The notes beneath the pieces were generated by a model. That model did no database searches, was not told the DNA's origin, and worked only from the letters and a program-made list of their open reading frames with translations. Of a stretch of 64,000 nt of DNA, positions 49,418 to 58,607 are shown in pieces. The position numbers and the translations under genes are program-made. Every line of letters begins with the position of its first letter. Positions within the stretch are counted from its first letter, which is position 1. The DNA is taken from assembly GCA_031430435.1 (NCBI GenBank), contig JANPBM010000005.1, positions 1 through 64,000 of the forward strand, in the 5' to 3' direction. This DNA comes from JANNVK01 sp031430435 (lineage in GTDB: Bacteria > Acidobacteriota > Blastocatellia > Pyrinomonadales > Pyrinomonadaceae).

Positions 49418-50110
49418 ATGTCGAAATACAGTATTCAAAGTTTTTTGCAACAAACGGCTCAACGCGATGATAAACGAGAGTTTTTTGAACTCGAAAATCC
49501 GTATCTTTTGGAAGTAAATCTAAACGGTTTAATTCGCACAAAAGTCGGTGCGATGATTGGTTATACTGGCAACGTAAAGTTTGAACGCGAAGGCGTTTTA
49601 GAAGGCGGATTCGGGAAATTATTCAAAAAAGCGATTAGCGGTGAAAGCGTGGAATTGATGAAAGTTTCGGGCAACGGACAAGTTTATTTTGCCGATTCAG
49701 GTAAAAAAGTCCGTATTCTTGAACTTCAAAACGAAACTTTATGCGTCAACAGTAACGATTTACTTGCCATCAGCGAAGGAATTCAATGGGACGTAACAAT
49801 GATGCGAAGCGTGGCGGGAATGGCGGCGGGCGGACTTTTTAACATCAAAGTAAGCGGCTCCGGAATGATTGCGATTACTACACATTACGATCCGATAACG
49901 TTGGTCGTAACGCCCGAACGTCCTGTTTATACCGATCCGAATGCGACAGTTGCGTGGTCAGGTTCTCTGCAACCGACAATCAAAACAGACATTTCTTTGA
50001 AAACACTTTTCGGACGCGGAAGCGGTGAATCGTTTCAATTAGCTTTTCAAGGAAGCGGTTGGGTCGTTCTGCAGCCGTTTGAAGAAGTAGTTTACGCACC
50101 TCAATCTTAA
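49418..50110 (+). CDS. AIM24 family protein
   Basis: A 230-residue protein of the AIM24/TRAP-like beta-sandwich family: LLEVNLNGLIRTKVGAMIGYTGNVKFERE, VELMKVSGNGQVYFAD, VNSNDLLAISEGIQWDVTMMRSVAGMAAGGLFNIKVSGSGMIAITTHY, ending LQPFEEVVYAPQS. Bacterial members are of unknown function; the eukaryotic founder affects mitochondrial inner membrane organisation. It lies 8 bp after selA and 4 bp before the ClpX-like gene. Confidence 0.88.
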   Translation: MSKYSIQSFLQQTAQRDDKREFFELENPYLLEVNLNGLIRTKVGAMIGYTGNVKFEREGVLEGGFGKLFKKAISGESVELMKVSGNGQVYFADSGKKVRILELQNETLCVNSNDLLAISEGIQWDVTMMRSVAGMAAGGLFNIKVSGSGMIAITTHYDPITLVVTPERPVYTDPNATVAWSGSLQPTIKTDISLKTLFGRGSGESFQLAFQGSGWVVLQPFEEVVYAPQS

Positions 50111-50114
50111 AACA

Positions 50115-51281
50115 ATGAATAAAAACTTTGACGATGACGACGTTGACGATAATTTGTTCAAATTTGAAGACCTTGCAATCGACGATATTCACTTTGAAGA
50201 ACCGCCAAGCGATGCCGAACGGTTGAAGAAGTTTGTCGGCGATATTCCTGTAATGTCGCCGCAAAAAATTTGGGCGGAACTGGAAATACTCGGCTACAAA
50301 GGTCAAAACGAACAACGCAAAGCACTTTCGTTAATGGCGTATCGGCACGTTCGACGCTTGAAACGTTTGTATGTTGACGGCGAAGACCGCAAAAATCTTC
50401 CGCCGAAGCAGAATGTTTTGATGCTTGGTCCGACGGGTTGCGGAAAAACTTATCTGGTTGAATTATTGTTCCAAAATTTGTTCAAAATTCCGACCGTAAT
50501 TGTTGATATTACAAGTTTTACCGAAAGCGGCTACGTTGGCGACAGCGTAAATACGATTCTGACAAGGTTAATTTCCAAAACTAATGACGCGCTTTTTGCG
50601 ACTTGCGGCGTAATTTGTCTTGATGAATTCGACAAACTTGCATCGTCCGGCAGTTCGGCGCGATTTGCGGGGCAAGGCACGACAAAAGACGTTTCAGGTT
50701 ACGGCGTTCAGCGTGAATTATTGGCGATGATTCAAGGCACAAATGTTTCTGTGCCAATGGATTACGGCTTTTCCGAATTCGGTCATCGCTCGGAAATTTC
50801 GACCATTGACGTTCCTTTTATCGCTTGCGGTGCGTTCTCCGGCTTTGAAGAATTGCTCAAGGAAAGTCGGGCAAACATCGGCTTTCGGCAAGACGGCAAA
50901 ACGAACGATGAAATTTTAACCGAACAGGAAGCGCAATCGTTTCAGAAATTCGGCTTTTTGCCCGAACTTATCGGCAGATTTTCCCGCATCGTTTCGTTTT
51001 CATCATTGCCCGCAGAAACTTTGCGGCAGATTTTACGCGACAACATTTTACCGCAGTTTGAAAATGAATTTAACGCCGAAAATTTGAAGTTAAATGTAAG
51101 CTGCGAAGCCATAGATTTTATCGTCAAACGATGCGAAAAACGCGGTACAGGCGCGAGAGGTTTGCATACTGAAATCGTTACGGCGCTTGAGAAAATCGCG
51201 TTTGAAACTTTTGGTGAAACCGCAAACGCAGAGGTTTTAGTGAAAGTAAAAGGCGGCAAATTGATAACGGAAATTGCGTGA
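50115..51281 (+). CDS. ClpX-like AAA+ unfoldase without the N-terminal zinc domain
   Basis: A 388-residue AAA+ ATPase close to ClpX: LGPTGCGKT (Walker A), ESGYVGDSVN (the pore-1 GYVG loop), CLDEFDKLA (Walker B), GYGVQRELLAMIQGT and FLPELIGRFSRIVSF (compare PEFIGRLP of ClpX). It lacks the Cys4 zinc-binding domain of ClpX; instead the first 45 residues are acidic. An IGF tripeptide in the ANIGFRQDGK loop is in the position used by ClpX to dock on ClpP. So it may be an unfoldase paralogue with or without ClpP. The gene for true ClpX must be elsewhere. Confidence 0.85.
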   Translation: MNKNFDDDDVDDNLFKFEDLAIDDIHFEEPPSDAERLKKFVGDIPVMSPQKIWAELEILGYKGQNEQRKALSLMAYRHVRRLKRLYVDGEDRKNLPPKQNVLMLGPTGCGKTYLVELLFQNLFKIPTVIVDITSFTESGYVGDSVNTILTRLISKTNDALFATCGVICLDEFDKLASSGSSARFAGQGTTKDVSGYGVQRELLAMIQGTNVSVPMDYGFSEFGHRSEISTIDVPFIACGAFSGFEELLKESRANIGFRQDGKTNDEILTEQEAQSFQKFGFLPELIGRFSRIVSFSSLPAETLRQILRDNILPQFENEFNAENLKLNVSCEAIDFIVKRCEKRGTGARGLHTEIVTALEKIAFETFGETANAEVLVKVKGGKLITEIA

Positions 51282-51359
51282 GGTTTGCAGAATTCGTCCG
51301 CAAAGCGTAAAGTGTTGAATAAACAAGCAATTAAACTATTTCCTTTGGAGAAAATTGAT

Positions 51360-52325
51360 ATGAAAAAACTTATGGTTGCCCAAATTTTGGGGTTAGGGCT
51401 TTTAGTGCTGAACGTCTTCGGACAAGAATTTAATGTAAATTGTTTGCCGAATAAAGCGGTTTATTTTGCGGATGTGACGGGCGACCGCAAAGCTGATGCG
51501 ATTGTCGTCAATAACGAAGGAATTACGGTTCGGCGTTCGGACGGCAGAAGTTTTACCAACAACGAAAATTGGACAAACGGTCAGTATTACGGTCATCGCG
51601 GAACATTTTTTGCCGATGTTACGGGCGACGGAATGGCAGATGCGATTGTGGCAAATGATGCCGGTTTGACAGTTCGGCGTTCAAACGGCTCTAGTTTTAC
51701 GGGCAATGAATCTTGGACAAATAATCCGTATTACGGTTCAAAAGCAATGTATTTTGTTGATGTTACGGGCGACGCAATGGCAGATGCAATCGTTGTCAAC
51801 GAAACTTCGATAATTGTTCGGCGTTCAAACGGCACGAGTTTTACTCAAAACGAAAATTGGACAAATAATCCGTATTTCGGCACCGGCGGGACTTATTTTG
51901 CCGATGTCAACGGCGACCGAATGGCGGACGCGATTGTTATCAATAATGGCGCGATTATTGTCAGACGTTCGACAGGTTCGGGGTTTTCAAATAATGAAAC
52001 GTGGTTTTCCGATTCATCAAAAGTTTCAAATGTCTATTTTGCCGATGTCAACGGCGACGGTCGCACCGATGCAATTTCAACCGACGGAAACGCAATGATT
52101 TCGGACGGGTCGAAATTTGTTTACGATAAAAAGTTCAAAGTGAAAAATGTTACGGGCGGAAAAGCAACCGAGTTTGCCGATGTCAACGGCGACGGCAAAT
52201 CCGATTCAATTTTAGTCGGCAGTAACAAAGTTGAAACGAAAATGTCGGAAGGCAAAGGTTTCGGTTCAAACAAAACTTGGATAAACAATGCTTTTTACGG
52301 CGAAAGTTGTTTGCGAAATTTCTAG
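51360..52325 (+). CDS. Secreted FG-GAP/VCBS-repeat protein
   Basis: A 321-residue exported protein with signal peptide MKKLMVAQILGLGLLVLNVFGQ and six repeats of about 46 residues, each containing YFADVTGDRKADAIVV-like sequence (D-x-T/N-G-D-x3-D-A, a Ca2+-binding beta-propeller blade), then VRRSNGTSFTQNENWTNN. The repeats form most of a beta-propeller (blades 5 and 6 are degenerate). It probably binds sugars or surfaces; no enzyme domain. ATG at 51360 is preferred over 51285 because it begins the signal peptide and follows GGAG. Confidence 0.85.
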   Translation: MKKLMVAQILGLGLLVLNVFGQEFNVNCLPNKAVYFADVTGDRKADAIVVNNEGITVRRSDGRSFTNNENWTNGQYYGHRGTFFADVTGDGMADAIVANDAGLTVRRSNGSSFTGNESWTNNPYYGSKAMYFVDVTGDAMADAIVVNETSIIVRRSNGTSFTQNENWTNNPYFGTGGTYFADVNGDRMADAIVINNGAIIVRRSTGSGFSNNETWFSDSSKVSNVYFADVNGDGRTDAISTDGNAMISDGSKFVYDKKFKVKNVTGGKATEFADVNGDGKSDSILVGSNKVETKMSEGKGFGSNKTWINNAFYGESCLRNF

Positions 52326-52372
52326 TTTCTCCGAACTTTATTACAAACCTGCGGCGTGTTACGATTTTGCTA

Positions 52373-53641
52373 ATGCAAATAAACGTAACACGCTTTTCTA
52401 ACGGTCTGACAGTTTTAACGGAAAAAATGCCCGACGTGCGTTCGGCGACTCTCAGTTTTACTTTCAAACACGGTTCACGCGATGAACCAAATCATCTGAA
52501 CGGAATCTCGCACTTTATCGAACACACCGTTTTCAAAGGAACAAATAAACGCAACGCACTTGAAATTGCCATCGAATCAGACAGATTGGGCGGTAATTTC
52601 GACGCATTTACGATGCACGAACAGACAGGTTTTTCGATGAAAGTTGTCGATAAACAAACGCCGCAAGCCTTTGATCTGCTTGCCGATATGTTGGCGAATC
52701 CGCAGTTTGACGAAACGGAAATGAAGCGTGAGCGGAAAGTAATTATCGAAGAAATGAAGATGGTCGAAGATTCGCCCGAAGAATTTCTCGGCGAATTGTT
52801 TCAAGCCGCATATTATCCGAATCAAACGCTCGGCAAACCGATTGAAGGAACGGCGGAAAGTGTTCGCACGTTTAATCACGAAGTTGCAAAAAATTATCAC
52901 GCCGAAGTTTTTCAGCCTCATAATTTAGTAATTGCCGTTGCGGGAAACATTGAACACGATGAGATTGTTTCGTTGGCAGAAAATGTGTTTAAGGGACAAG
53001 GGACGAGGGACAAGGGACGAGAAAATACGGAAACTCCGAAAGCTAATCCGTTTATTCTGCTCAAACAGAAGCGTGAATTGGAGCAAACACATTTGTTAAT
53101 CGCTACGGATTGGGTTTCCGCAACCGACGAAAAGCGTTACGCCGGACATCTTTTGGAAACAATTTTGGGCAGCGGAACATCGTCGCGTTTGTGGCAGAAG
53201 ATTCGAGAGGAAAACGGTCTTGCATACAGCGTCGGGGCAAGCGGAATGTCATTCCAAGATTGCGGAATCTTTACGGTTTACGCGGGAACTTCGGCTTCGC
53301 AGTTTGCCGAAGTTGTTGATTTATCTATTGCCGAAATGCGAAAGATCAAACGTGAAGGCGTAACAAAATCAGAGCTTGACTTGGCAAAGCAACAGACTTT
53401 GGCGACAGTTCTGCTCGGTCTCGAAGATTCGGGAGTTCGTGCCGGTAATCTTGCCCAAAGCGAAATTACGCACGGCAAACAAATTTCGATAGACGAAACG
53501 CTCGAAAAGGTCGAGCAAGTTACGGTCGAAGACGTGCAATCATTGGCGGTTGAATACTTTAAAACTGATGAGATTGCGTTGGCGGCACTCGGAAACTTAA
53601 AAGGTTTTAAGATTGGACGCGAACGGCTGAGCGTTGATTGA
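52373..53641 (+). CDS. M16-family zinc metalloprotease
   Basis: A 422-residue M16B-type peptidase (related to YmxG and mitochondrial processing peptidase). The N-terminal half carries the inverted zinc motif HFIEH with the later Glu in EERKVIIEEMKMVEDSP-like region (HxxEH-(x)~76-E); the C-terminal half has REENGLAYSVGASG, the substrate-binding REE/NxxYSV pattern. ATG 52373 chosen, since earlier in-frame Mets lie inside the VCBS gene. At 52993-53020 a four-copy heptamer falls inside the linker between the halves. Confidence 0.9.
   Translation: MQINVTRFSNGLTVLTEKMPDVRSATLSFTFKHGSRDEPNHLNGISHFIEHTVFKGTNKRNALEIAIESDRLGGNFDAFTMHEQTGFSMKVVDKQTPQAFDLLADMLANPQFDETEMKRERKVIIEEMKMVEDSPEEFLGELFQAAYYPNQTLGKPIEGTAESVRTFNHEVAKNYHAEVFQPHNLVIAVAGNIEHDEIVSLAENVFKGQGTRDKGRENTETPKANPFILLKQKRELEQTHLLIATDWVSATDEKRYAGHLLETILGSGTSSRLWQKIREENGLAYSVGASGMSFQDCGIFTVYAGTSASQFAEVVDLSIAEMRKIKREGVTKSELDLAKQQTLATVLLGLEDSGVRAGNLAQSEITHGKQISIDETLEKVEQVTVEDVQSLAVEYFKTDEIALAALGNLKGFKIGRERLSVD
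52993..53020 (+). repeat. Heptanucleotide tandem repeat inside the M16 gene
   Basis: GGGACAA-GGGACGA-GGGACAA-GGGACGA, four 7-bp units in the coding sequence for the interdomain linker (GQGTRDKGREN region). A gain or loss of one unit would shift the frame, so this is a candidate contingency locus. The motif GGGACGA-GGGACAG also follows the ettA stop at 47254. Confidence 0.75.
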
Positions 53642-53645
53642 AACA

Positions 53646-53701
53646 CGGAACGCCGTCGTCCCGACGGCTTCGCATTTAGCCATCGGTACGATGGCGTTCC
53701 G
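53646..53701. repeat. Three-stem palindromic element after the M16 gene
   Basis: Outer arms CGGAACGCC and GGCGTTCCG enclose two hairpins, GCCGTCG...CGACGGC and GCCATCG...CGATGGC, so the 56 bp folds into a cruciform or three-way junction. It starts 5 bp after the stop and could act as a bidirectional mRNA-end structure; it belongs to the REP-like group of the region. Confidence 0.75.
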
Positions 53702-53762
53702 TCTGCAAAAAATTTTCATTCGTTAAAATTTCTGTGATAGAATTCTTGCAACCTAAAATGCT

Positions 53763-55448
53763 ATGAGTATATCCCAACTACTTCTGCTTGCGGCGGGAAC
53801 GTTTATCAAAGATTACGAAATAATTGAACTGCTTGGAAGCGGCGGCTTCGGGGCGGTTTACAAAGCCAAGCCTCAAAACGGTTCTTCCGTTGCCATTAAA
53901 GAAACTTATTATAATGATGAACAAGAACTAAAGATGTTTCAGAATGAAGCGAAATTGTTATCATCGCTTTCTGATGAAGGCTTTCCTAAGGTTATTGACC
54001 ATTTTGGCGATGGAATCAGTCGTTATTTCTTGATAATGGAGTTGATTGAAGGTGATGATTTAGCTGAAGTTCTTAAAAAAGAAGGCAAACCGATTGAACT
54101 CAACAAGGTTTTAGATTGGGCGAATGAAATTCTTTTATCACTTGAACATCTTCACTCAAAACCTATCATTCATCGGGATATAAAACTTCAAAATATCAAA
54201 CTCACGCCGAGAGGCAGAATCAAAATAATTGATTTGGGCATTGCTAAAGGATATTTTAACGAAGGCTCAAAAGTAGAAATAGTCTTAAGCAGTCCGGCGT
54301 TCTCAAAATTTTATTCGCCAATCGAGCAATCTTTGCACTCAGAAGAAGACATTGCTTTGATGATGAAATCACGCTATGGGCAGAAGTGCGAACAGGTTTT
54401 AGCTCAAGGTACAGACACAAGAGCAGACGTTTATTCATTAGGTATTACGCTGTATCGTCTTTTAACAAACACTGCTCCGATAAACTCTCTTGTCCGAGCA
54501 GATTTAGTTTGGTCAGGCAAAAATGATTTGCTCATTCCCGCACACGAAGTTAATAAGAAAATTCCTATTGAAATCTCACAAGTTTTGTCTAAGGCAATAA
54601 AAATTGAGCGTCACAACCGCTTCGGAACTGCCGCACAAATGCGAGCCGCTTTGAATCAAGCAGTCGCAAAAGTCAGAAACAGATACGAACAACAACAATT
54701 AGCAGAATTAGCGGAACGTGAAAGTCTATTGCGTGAAAAAGAAAAACATCAGATAAACATAAACAAAGTACACATCAAGAAAAGTAGTGTGGATTGGGAG
54801 CAGATAAAAAAAATTAATTTGTTTTTCAATATCCCTATTCTTGTAATAACGCTTGTACCAATCGTATTTATTGCATTTGAGATAAAACCCTTTACAAAAA
54901 ATCAGTTTTGGTTGTTACCAGTTCTCCTTATTATTGCTTTTTGCTTGGCTATGACAGTACTTACTGTTGAAATAAGACAATTTCTCTTATGGTTTTACTT
55001 GACTAATGGACGTTTGTTAGCAAAGAATGGCAATTACGGTAAGGCAATAAAAAGATATAACATAGTAATTTGGTTAGATTCCACTAATGTAAGAGCCTAC
55101 TTTAATCGTGCGATTGCTCATAAAAAGAGCGGTCTTTATGATAACGCCATAGAAGATTATGACAAAGTGATTGAGTTAGATCCATATTATGTAACAGCAT
55201 ATAACAATCGAGGAGTCTTTTACCGTGAACAAGGTGATTTTGACCGAGCTATAAAGAATTATGACAAAGCAATTAAGTTAAAACCTGATTACGTACTTGC
55301 CTATAATAATCGCGGAAATACTTACGCAAAAATCAAAAACTATGATTTGGCGATTACTGATTATCGAAAAGTTCTTGAGATAAACCCAAATCATAAACCT
55401 GCAAAAAATAACTTGGGTAGATTGTTGAAGAAAACAGGAAATCGATAA
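53763..55448 (+). CDS. Membrane Ser/Thr kinase with TPR C-terminus
   Basis: A 561-residue Hanks-type kinase: GSGGFGAVYKA (P-loop), VAIKETYY (Lys), HRDIKLQNIKL (catalytic loop), IIDLGIAKGYF (DFG replaced by DLG), QGTDTRADVYSLG. After a basic linker, two hydrophobic helices follow at about 355-390 (FFNIPILVITLVPIVFIAF and FWLLPVLLIIAFCLAMTV). Residues 430-555 hold four TPR units (AYFNRAIAHKKSGLYDNAIEDYDKVIELDP). TPR domains outside or inside the membrane are used for partner binding. AT-richer codon use than its neighbours. Confidence 0.92.
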   Translation: MSISQLLLLAAGTFIKDYEIIELLGSGGFGAVYKAKPQNGSSVAIKETYYNDEQELKMFQNEAKLLSSLSDEGFPKVIDHFGDGISRYFLIMELIEGDDLAEVLKKEGKPIELNKVLDWANEILLSLEHLHSKPIIHRDIKLQNIKLTPRGRIKIIDLGIAKGYFNEGSKVEIVLSSPAFSKFYSPIEQSLHSEEDIALMMKSRYGQKCEQVLAQGTDTRADVYSLGITLYRLLTNTAPINSLVRADLVWSGKNDLLIPAHEVNKKIPIEISQVLSKAIKIERHNRFGTAAQMRAALNQAVAKVRNRYEQQQLAELAERESLLREKEKHQININKVHIKKSSVDWEQIKKINLFFNIPILVITLVPIVFIAFEIKPFTKNQFWLLPVLLIIAFCLAMTVLTVEIRQFLLWFYLTNGRLLAKNGNYGKAIKRYNIVIWLDSTNVRAYFNRAIAHKKSGLYDNAIEDYDKVIELDPYYVTAYNNRGVFYREQGDFDRAIKNYDKAIKLKPDYVLAYNNRGNTYAKIKNYDLAITDYRKVLEINPNHKPAKNNLGRLLKKTGNR

Positions 55449-55857
55449 CATTCCACCCAAACTATTCTCCCCGAAAAAGAAACGGCGTGAGGAGTTCAGA
55501 GTCCACGCTTCAGCGTGCTTCTCTCAACAATAAGTCGGCTAAAGTTGCAACTTTGTACTAAACAGCTTTCCAACTAAGTCCGTTTGCGGACGACAGATTT
55601 TAGCTGCGGGCGAAGCGTAACGAAACCTGCAGTTATTGATAAATAAAGATTTAGAGTCCGTTTGCGGACGACAGAGTTTCTGCCGCCTGCAAACAGGCTG
55701 GATATTTGTATCGCCCAAATTCTACACGCTTACGCGTATAGCTTTACGCTTTCGTCCGCAAACGGACTTAAGAAAAATGTTTAATGTGTGTGAGTTAATA
55801 CGCTCGTTCACACTTGCGTTTATGTTTTTAAATTTTCTGTCTTACCGCTTTCAATTA
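55449..55857. repeat. Repeat-rich spacer with GTCCG hairpins
   Basis: About 400 bp between a kinase and a convergent gene, without a supported ORF. It holds at least three copies of a 14-bp palindrome GTCCG-N4-CGGAC: 55578-55591 and 55656-55669 (GTCCGTTTGCGGAC, each followed by GACAGA or similar), and 55754-55767 in the opposite sense. The same core with GACGACAGA occurs at 45356. These are REP-like dispersed repeats. Confidence 0.75.
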
Positions 55858-58356
55858 TTAAGATTCACCCAACTTTTGTTTGCAAAGCATCAAATGTTTT
55901 CTAACTGATTGAATACTCGGATGAGTTTCAGGCAATTTAGCTTCAAAAATTCGCAATGCTTCTTCATACAACGGCAACGCATCTTGATATTTGCCTTGTG
56001 TATAATAAGTATTAGCTAAATTATTCAGACGAATTGCATAAGCAGGATGTTCTTCGCCAACGGTTTTCCCTGTTATTTCCTTAGCTTCCAAATGTAGTTT
56101 TATTGCTTCCTGATACTTGCCTTGTGCTTTATAAACTATCGCTAAATTGTTTAAACATTTTGCATAATCTGGATGTTCAACGCCAATAGTTTTTTTGAAA
56201 ATCTCAATTGCTTCTAAATAAAGTTTTATTGCTTCATCATATTTACCTTGTCTTTCATAAATAATAGCCAAATTATTTAAACGATTTGCATAAGTAGAGT
56301 GTTCGACACCAACGGTTTTCCCTGTTATTTCCTTAGCTTCCAAAAGAAGTTCGATTGCTTCATCATATTTGCCTTGTGCTTCATAAACTTGAGACAAATT
56401 ATTCAAATAAACTGCATAAGCAGAGTGTTCGATGCCGAGAGTTTCCTTGCCAATCTCAATTGCCTCCAAATAAAGTTTAATTGCTTCATCATATTTGCCT
56501 TGTGCCCCACACACCATAGCCAAATCATTCAAACATTTAGCTGTTTTTTCATGATTCTTCCCAAAAATAGTTTTGGATATAGCTAAACTTTTCTGGTGAT
56601 AAAACTCTGCAAATTGATAATTTCCCAAAAGTCGTTGATAACACCCCAGTTTAAAGAAAAGCCAAACAGAGCGTTCTGATTCAAATAATTTATCTGCATT
56701 TTCTAAAGCGGAAACTGTGTGTTCGTAATATTTTTCGCATTGCTCTTTGTTGGTATAATCGTATTGCGGAAAATAATCTTTGAGAATTACCAAAACCTGC
56801 TCGCAAATTGTTTTCTTTTCATTAACATTCAATTTGATTTGGATTGTTTTTTGAATCAAACGATGCGTATTAAAGGTTTCGTTATGCGGGTTTAGTTTGA
56901 ATAAGTCGTATGCAGTAAACTTCTCGCAAACGTCTTGCCAAAACGCGACAGGTTTGGCTGTTTCGGCAAAAGGTTTGTAATAGGTGAACAGATATTTATG
57001 CAAAAATTCTTCGTGAATATCATCGGGATAAAGAAAACTTGCCGCAAAATAGAGAATTTTAACCGCTTCCGCGAGTTGCGGAGAATCATTCGGATTCGTG
57101 TTTTCGTCAAACGCAATCGAAAAGGCTTTTAACGCGGATTTTTTGTGATATGTGCCGAAGTCGTCCTCTGTTTCCAAGATAATTTCGGGTGTTTCGTTTA
57201 ACCGTTGCAGATATTTGGCAAACGAAATCTGCTTTTTGGCGATAAAAGCACCTGTGGTCGTCAAAGAGATCGGCAAACCGTCAATTTCAAACAGAATTTC
57301 ATCAAACGCGACGGCTTCCGTTTGGTCGTCAAATGCCGGTATTTGATGCGGTGTGCCGGTCGCTCTGGAAAATAGCAGCAGTTTTGAATCATCTTTGCCG
57401 AGTTTTTTAATCGCAACTTCTTTGCCGAGTTCCTTAACCGCAGGAAAATTTGACGTAAACAGACAATCGCCGTTTAAGTTATTTGGAACAAACGGTTTAA
57501 TGTCCGACGCAATGTCAACATTATCAAAGATCACAAGCCAATTATCGTTTTTCTCCAACCAATTTTTGAACGCATTAACTTTAACAAGCTGTTGTTGTGC
57601 AGATTTAACGGAAGGTTCAAGCAACTCTCCGCAATTCGCCAAACTTTCAAGATAACCTTCTTTTGAAGCGTTGATAAAAAACAATTTATCGTATTTATGT
57701 TGGTGCAAATCGGCATATTTCAGCGTTGAAAAAGTCTTTCCCAAACCCGAAATATCGTGGATCGAAACGCGATGCGATTTTTCTAATTCAGTTTCAACAT
57801 TTTTCAGCAAATCAACGCGACCGACAAAGTATTTTAAGTCGGGAATAAAAAAGGCAGGCAGAAATTTACCGAGATTTTTATTAAGATTCAAAAATCTTTC
57901 AACAAAATCGTTATCTTTTTCATCAATTAAATCGGTAATTTTGTTAAATTCAATCGGAACACTTTTAGTTTTTATGCTTTCAACATCAATATTCTCAATT
58001 CTTTTTGCGTAAAGTTTTTCTTCGCCGTTTCTGCCGTCGTAAATAATCAGCAAAACATCATTTTCTACTTTCTGCCAATAGTCAACGTGATTCTTTTCAG
58101 CGTAAAAAGTAAAGGTCTGAGTCTTTTCATTTTCGTTTTTGATGTAGCTGTTATCTTTTTCGGTAGATTTTAGTTGAACTTTGATAACTTTTGCATGAGG
58201 TTTACCTTTTTTATCATAAAGCTCGATTTCGCCATCCAGCCCAATGTCATCTTTTGGAGTTTCCCGCCAAGAAAGTTGCGGTTTATGTTTTGCACAAAAA
58301 TTTGTCAGTCGTGCAAGACCTAAATTATCTATTGTTCTAGTTTGGGAATGTTCCAT
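55858..58356 (-). CDS. DUF4365 nuclease-STAND ATPase-TPR protein (NLR-like, candidate defence)
   Basis: A large 832-residue three-part protein. Residues 1-165 match DUF4365 nuclease-like domains of the PD-(D/E)xK fold: DIGLDGEIELYD then VIKVQLKSTE (Asp41, Glu43/45, Gln61-x-Lys63). Residues about 190-500 are a STAND/NB-ARC ATPase: SGLGKTFSTLKYA (P-loop), WLVIFDNVD (Walker B). The rest contains about six kinesin-light-chain-type TPRs of 42 residues, such as GKYDEAIKLYLEAIEIGKETLG, four of them nearly identical. The domain order nuclease-NTPase-sensor resembles Avs-type antiphage receptors. Single gene, no obvious partner. ATG 58356 is chosen; the upstream hydrophobic residues are probably not translated. 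Confidence 0.82.
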   Translation of the reverse strand: MEHSQTRTIDNLGLARLTNFCAKHKPQLSWRETPKDDIGLDGEIELYDKKGKPHAKVIKVQLKSTEKDNSYIKNENEKTQTFTFYAEKNHVDYWQKVENDVLLIIYDGRNGEEKLYAKRIENIDVESIKTKSVPIEFNKITDLIDEKDNDFVERFLNLNKNLGKFLPAFFIPDLKYFVGRVDLLKNVETELEKSHRVSIHDISGLGKTFSTLKYADLHQHKYDKLFFINASKEGYLESLANCGELLEPSVKSAQQQLVKVNAFKNWLEKNDNWLVIFDNVDIASDIKPFVPNNLNGDCLFTSNFPAVKELGKEVAIKKLGKDDSKLLLFSRATGTPHQIPAFDDQTEAVAFDEILFEIDGLPISLTTTGAFIAKKQISFAKYLQRLNETPEIILETEDDFGTYHKKSALKAFSIAFDENTNPNDSPQLAEAVKILYFAASFLYPDDIHEEFLHKYLFTYYKPFAETAKPVAFWQDVCEKFTAYDLFKLNPHNETFNTHRLIQKTIQIKLNVNEKKTICEQVLVILKDYFPQYDYTNKEQCEKYYEHTVSALENADKLFESERSVWLFFKLGCYQRLLGNYQFAEFYHQKSLAISKTIFGKNHEKTAKCLNDLAMVCGAQGKYDEAIKLYLEAIEIGKETLGIEHSAYAVYLNNLSQVYEAQGKYDEAIELLLEAKEITGKTVGVEHSTYANRLNNLAIIYERQGKYDEAIKLYLEAIEIFKKTIGVEHPDYAKCLNNLAIVYKAQGKYQEAIKLHLEAKEITGKTVGEEHPAYAIRLNNLANTYYTQGKYQDALPLYEEALRIFEAKLPETHPSIQSVRKHLMLCKQKLGES

Positions 58357-58460
58357 CGGTATAAGGAAAAAGTTAATTTCTAAAAATATACAACAAAACC
58401 GCCCGAAATAAAACAAAAAAAACACGCATTCAAATAAACGCGTGTTGACTAAAATTATAA

Positions 58461-58543
58461 CGGAGGATGAGAGACTCGAACTCACAAGCGATTACTCGCG
58501 GCAGTTTTCAAGACTGCTGCCTTACCAATTAGACTAATCCTCC
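58461..58543 (-). tRNA. tRNA-Ser (anticodon UGA)
   Basis: The reverse strand folds as an 83-nt type II tRNA: acceptor GGAGGAT/ATCCTCC (7 bp), short D arm (GTC/GGC), anticodon stem GCAGT/ACTGC with loop CTTGAAA giving anticodon TGA, a long variable arm (CGCGAGTAATCGCTT), and a T arm with GTTCGAGTC (one mismatch in the stem). It decodes UCA. No CCA is encoded. It is not tRNA-Sec, whose anticodon would be TCA. Confidence 0.88.
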
Positions 58544-58607
58544 AATGTCGCGTAACGACAAGTTAAAAATATACCGCAACCTTGCGGAAGTTTCAAATTT
58601 AGAAAGT

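Noticed and set aside
58461..58543. Possible tRNA-Sec near selA, because of the long variable arm
   Set aside because: The anticodon loop CTTGAAA gives anticodon TGA (UGA), not TCA, and the acceptor stem is 7 bp, so it is tRNA-Ser.
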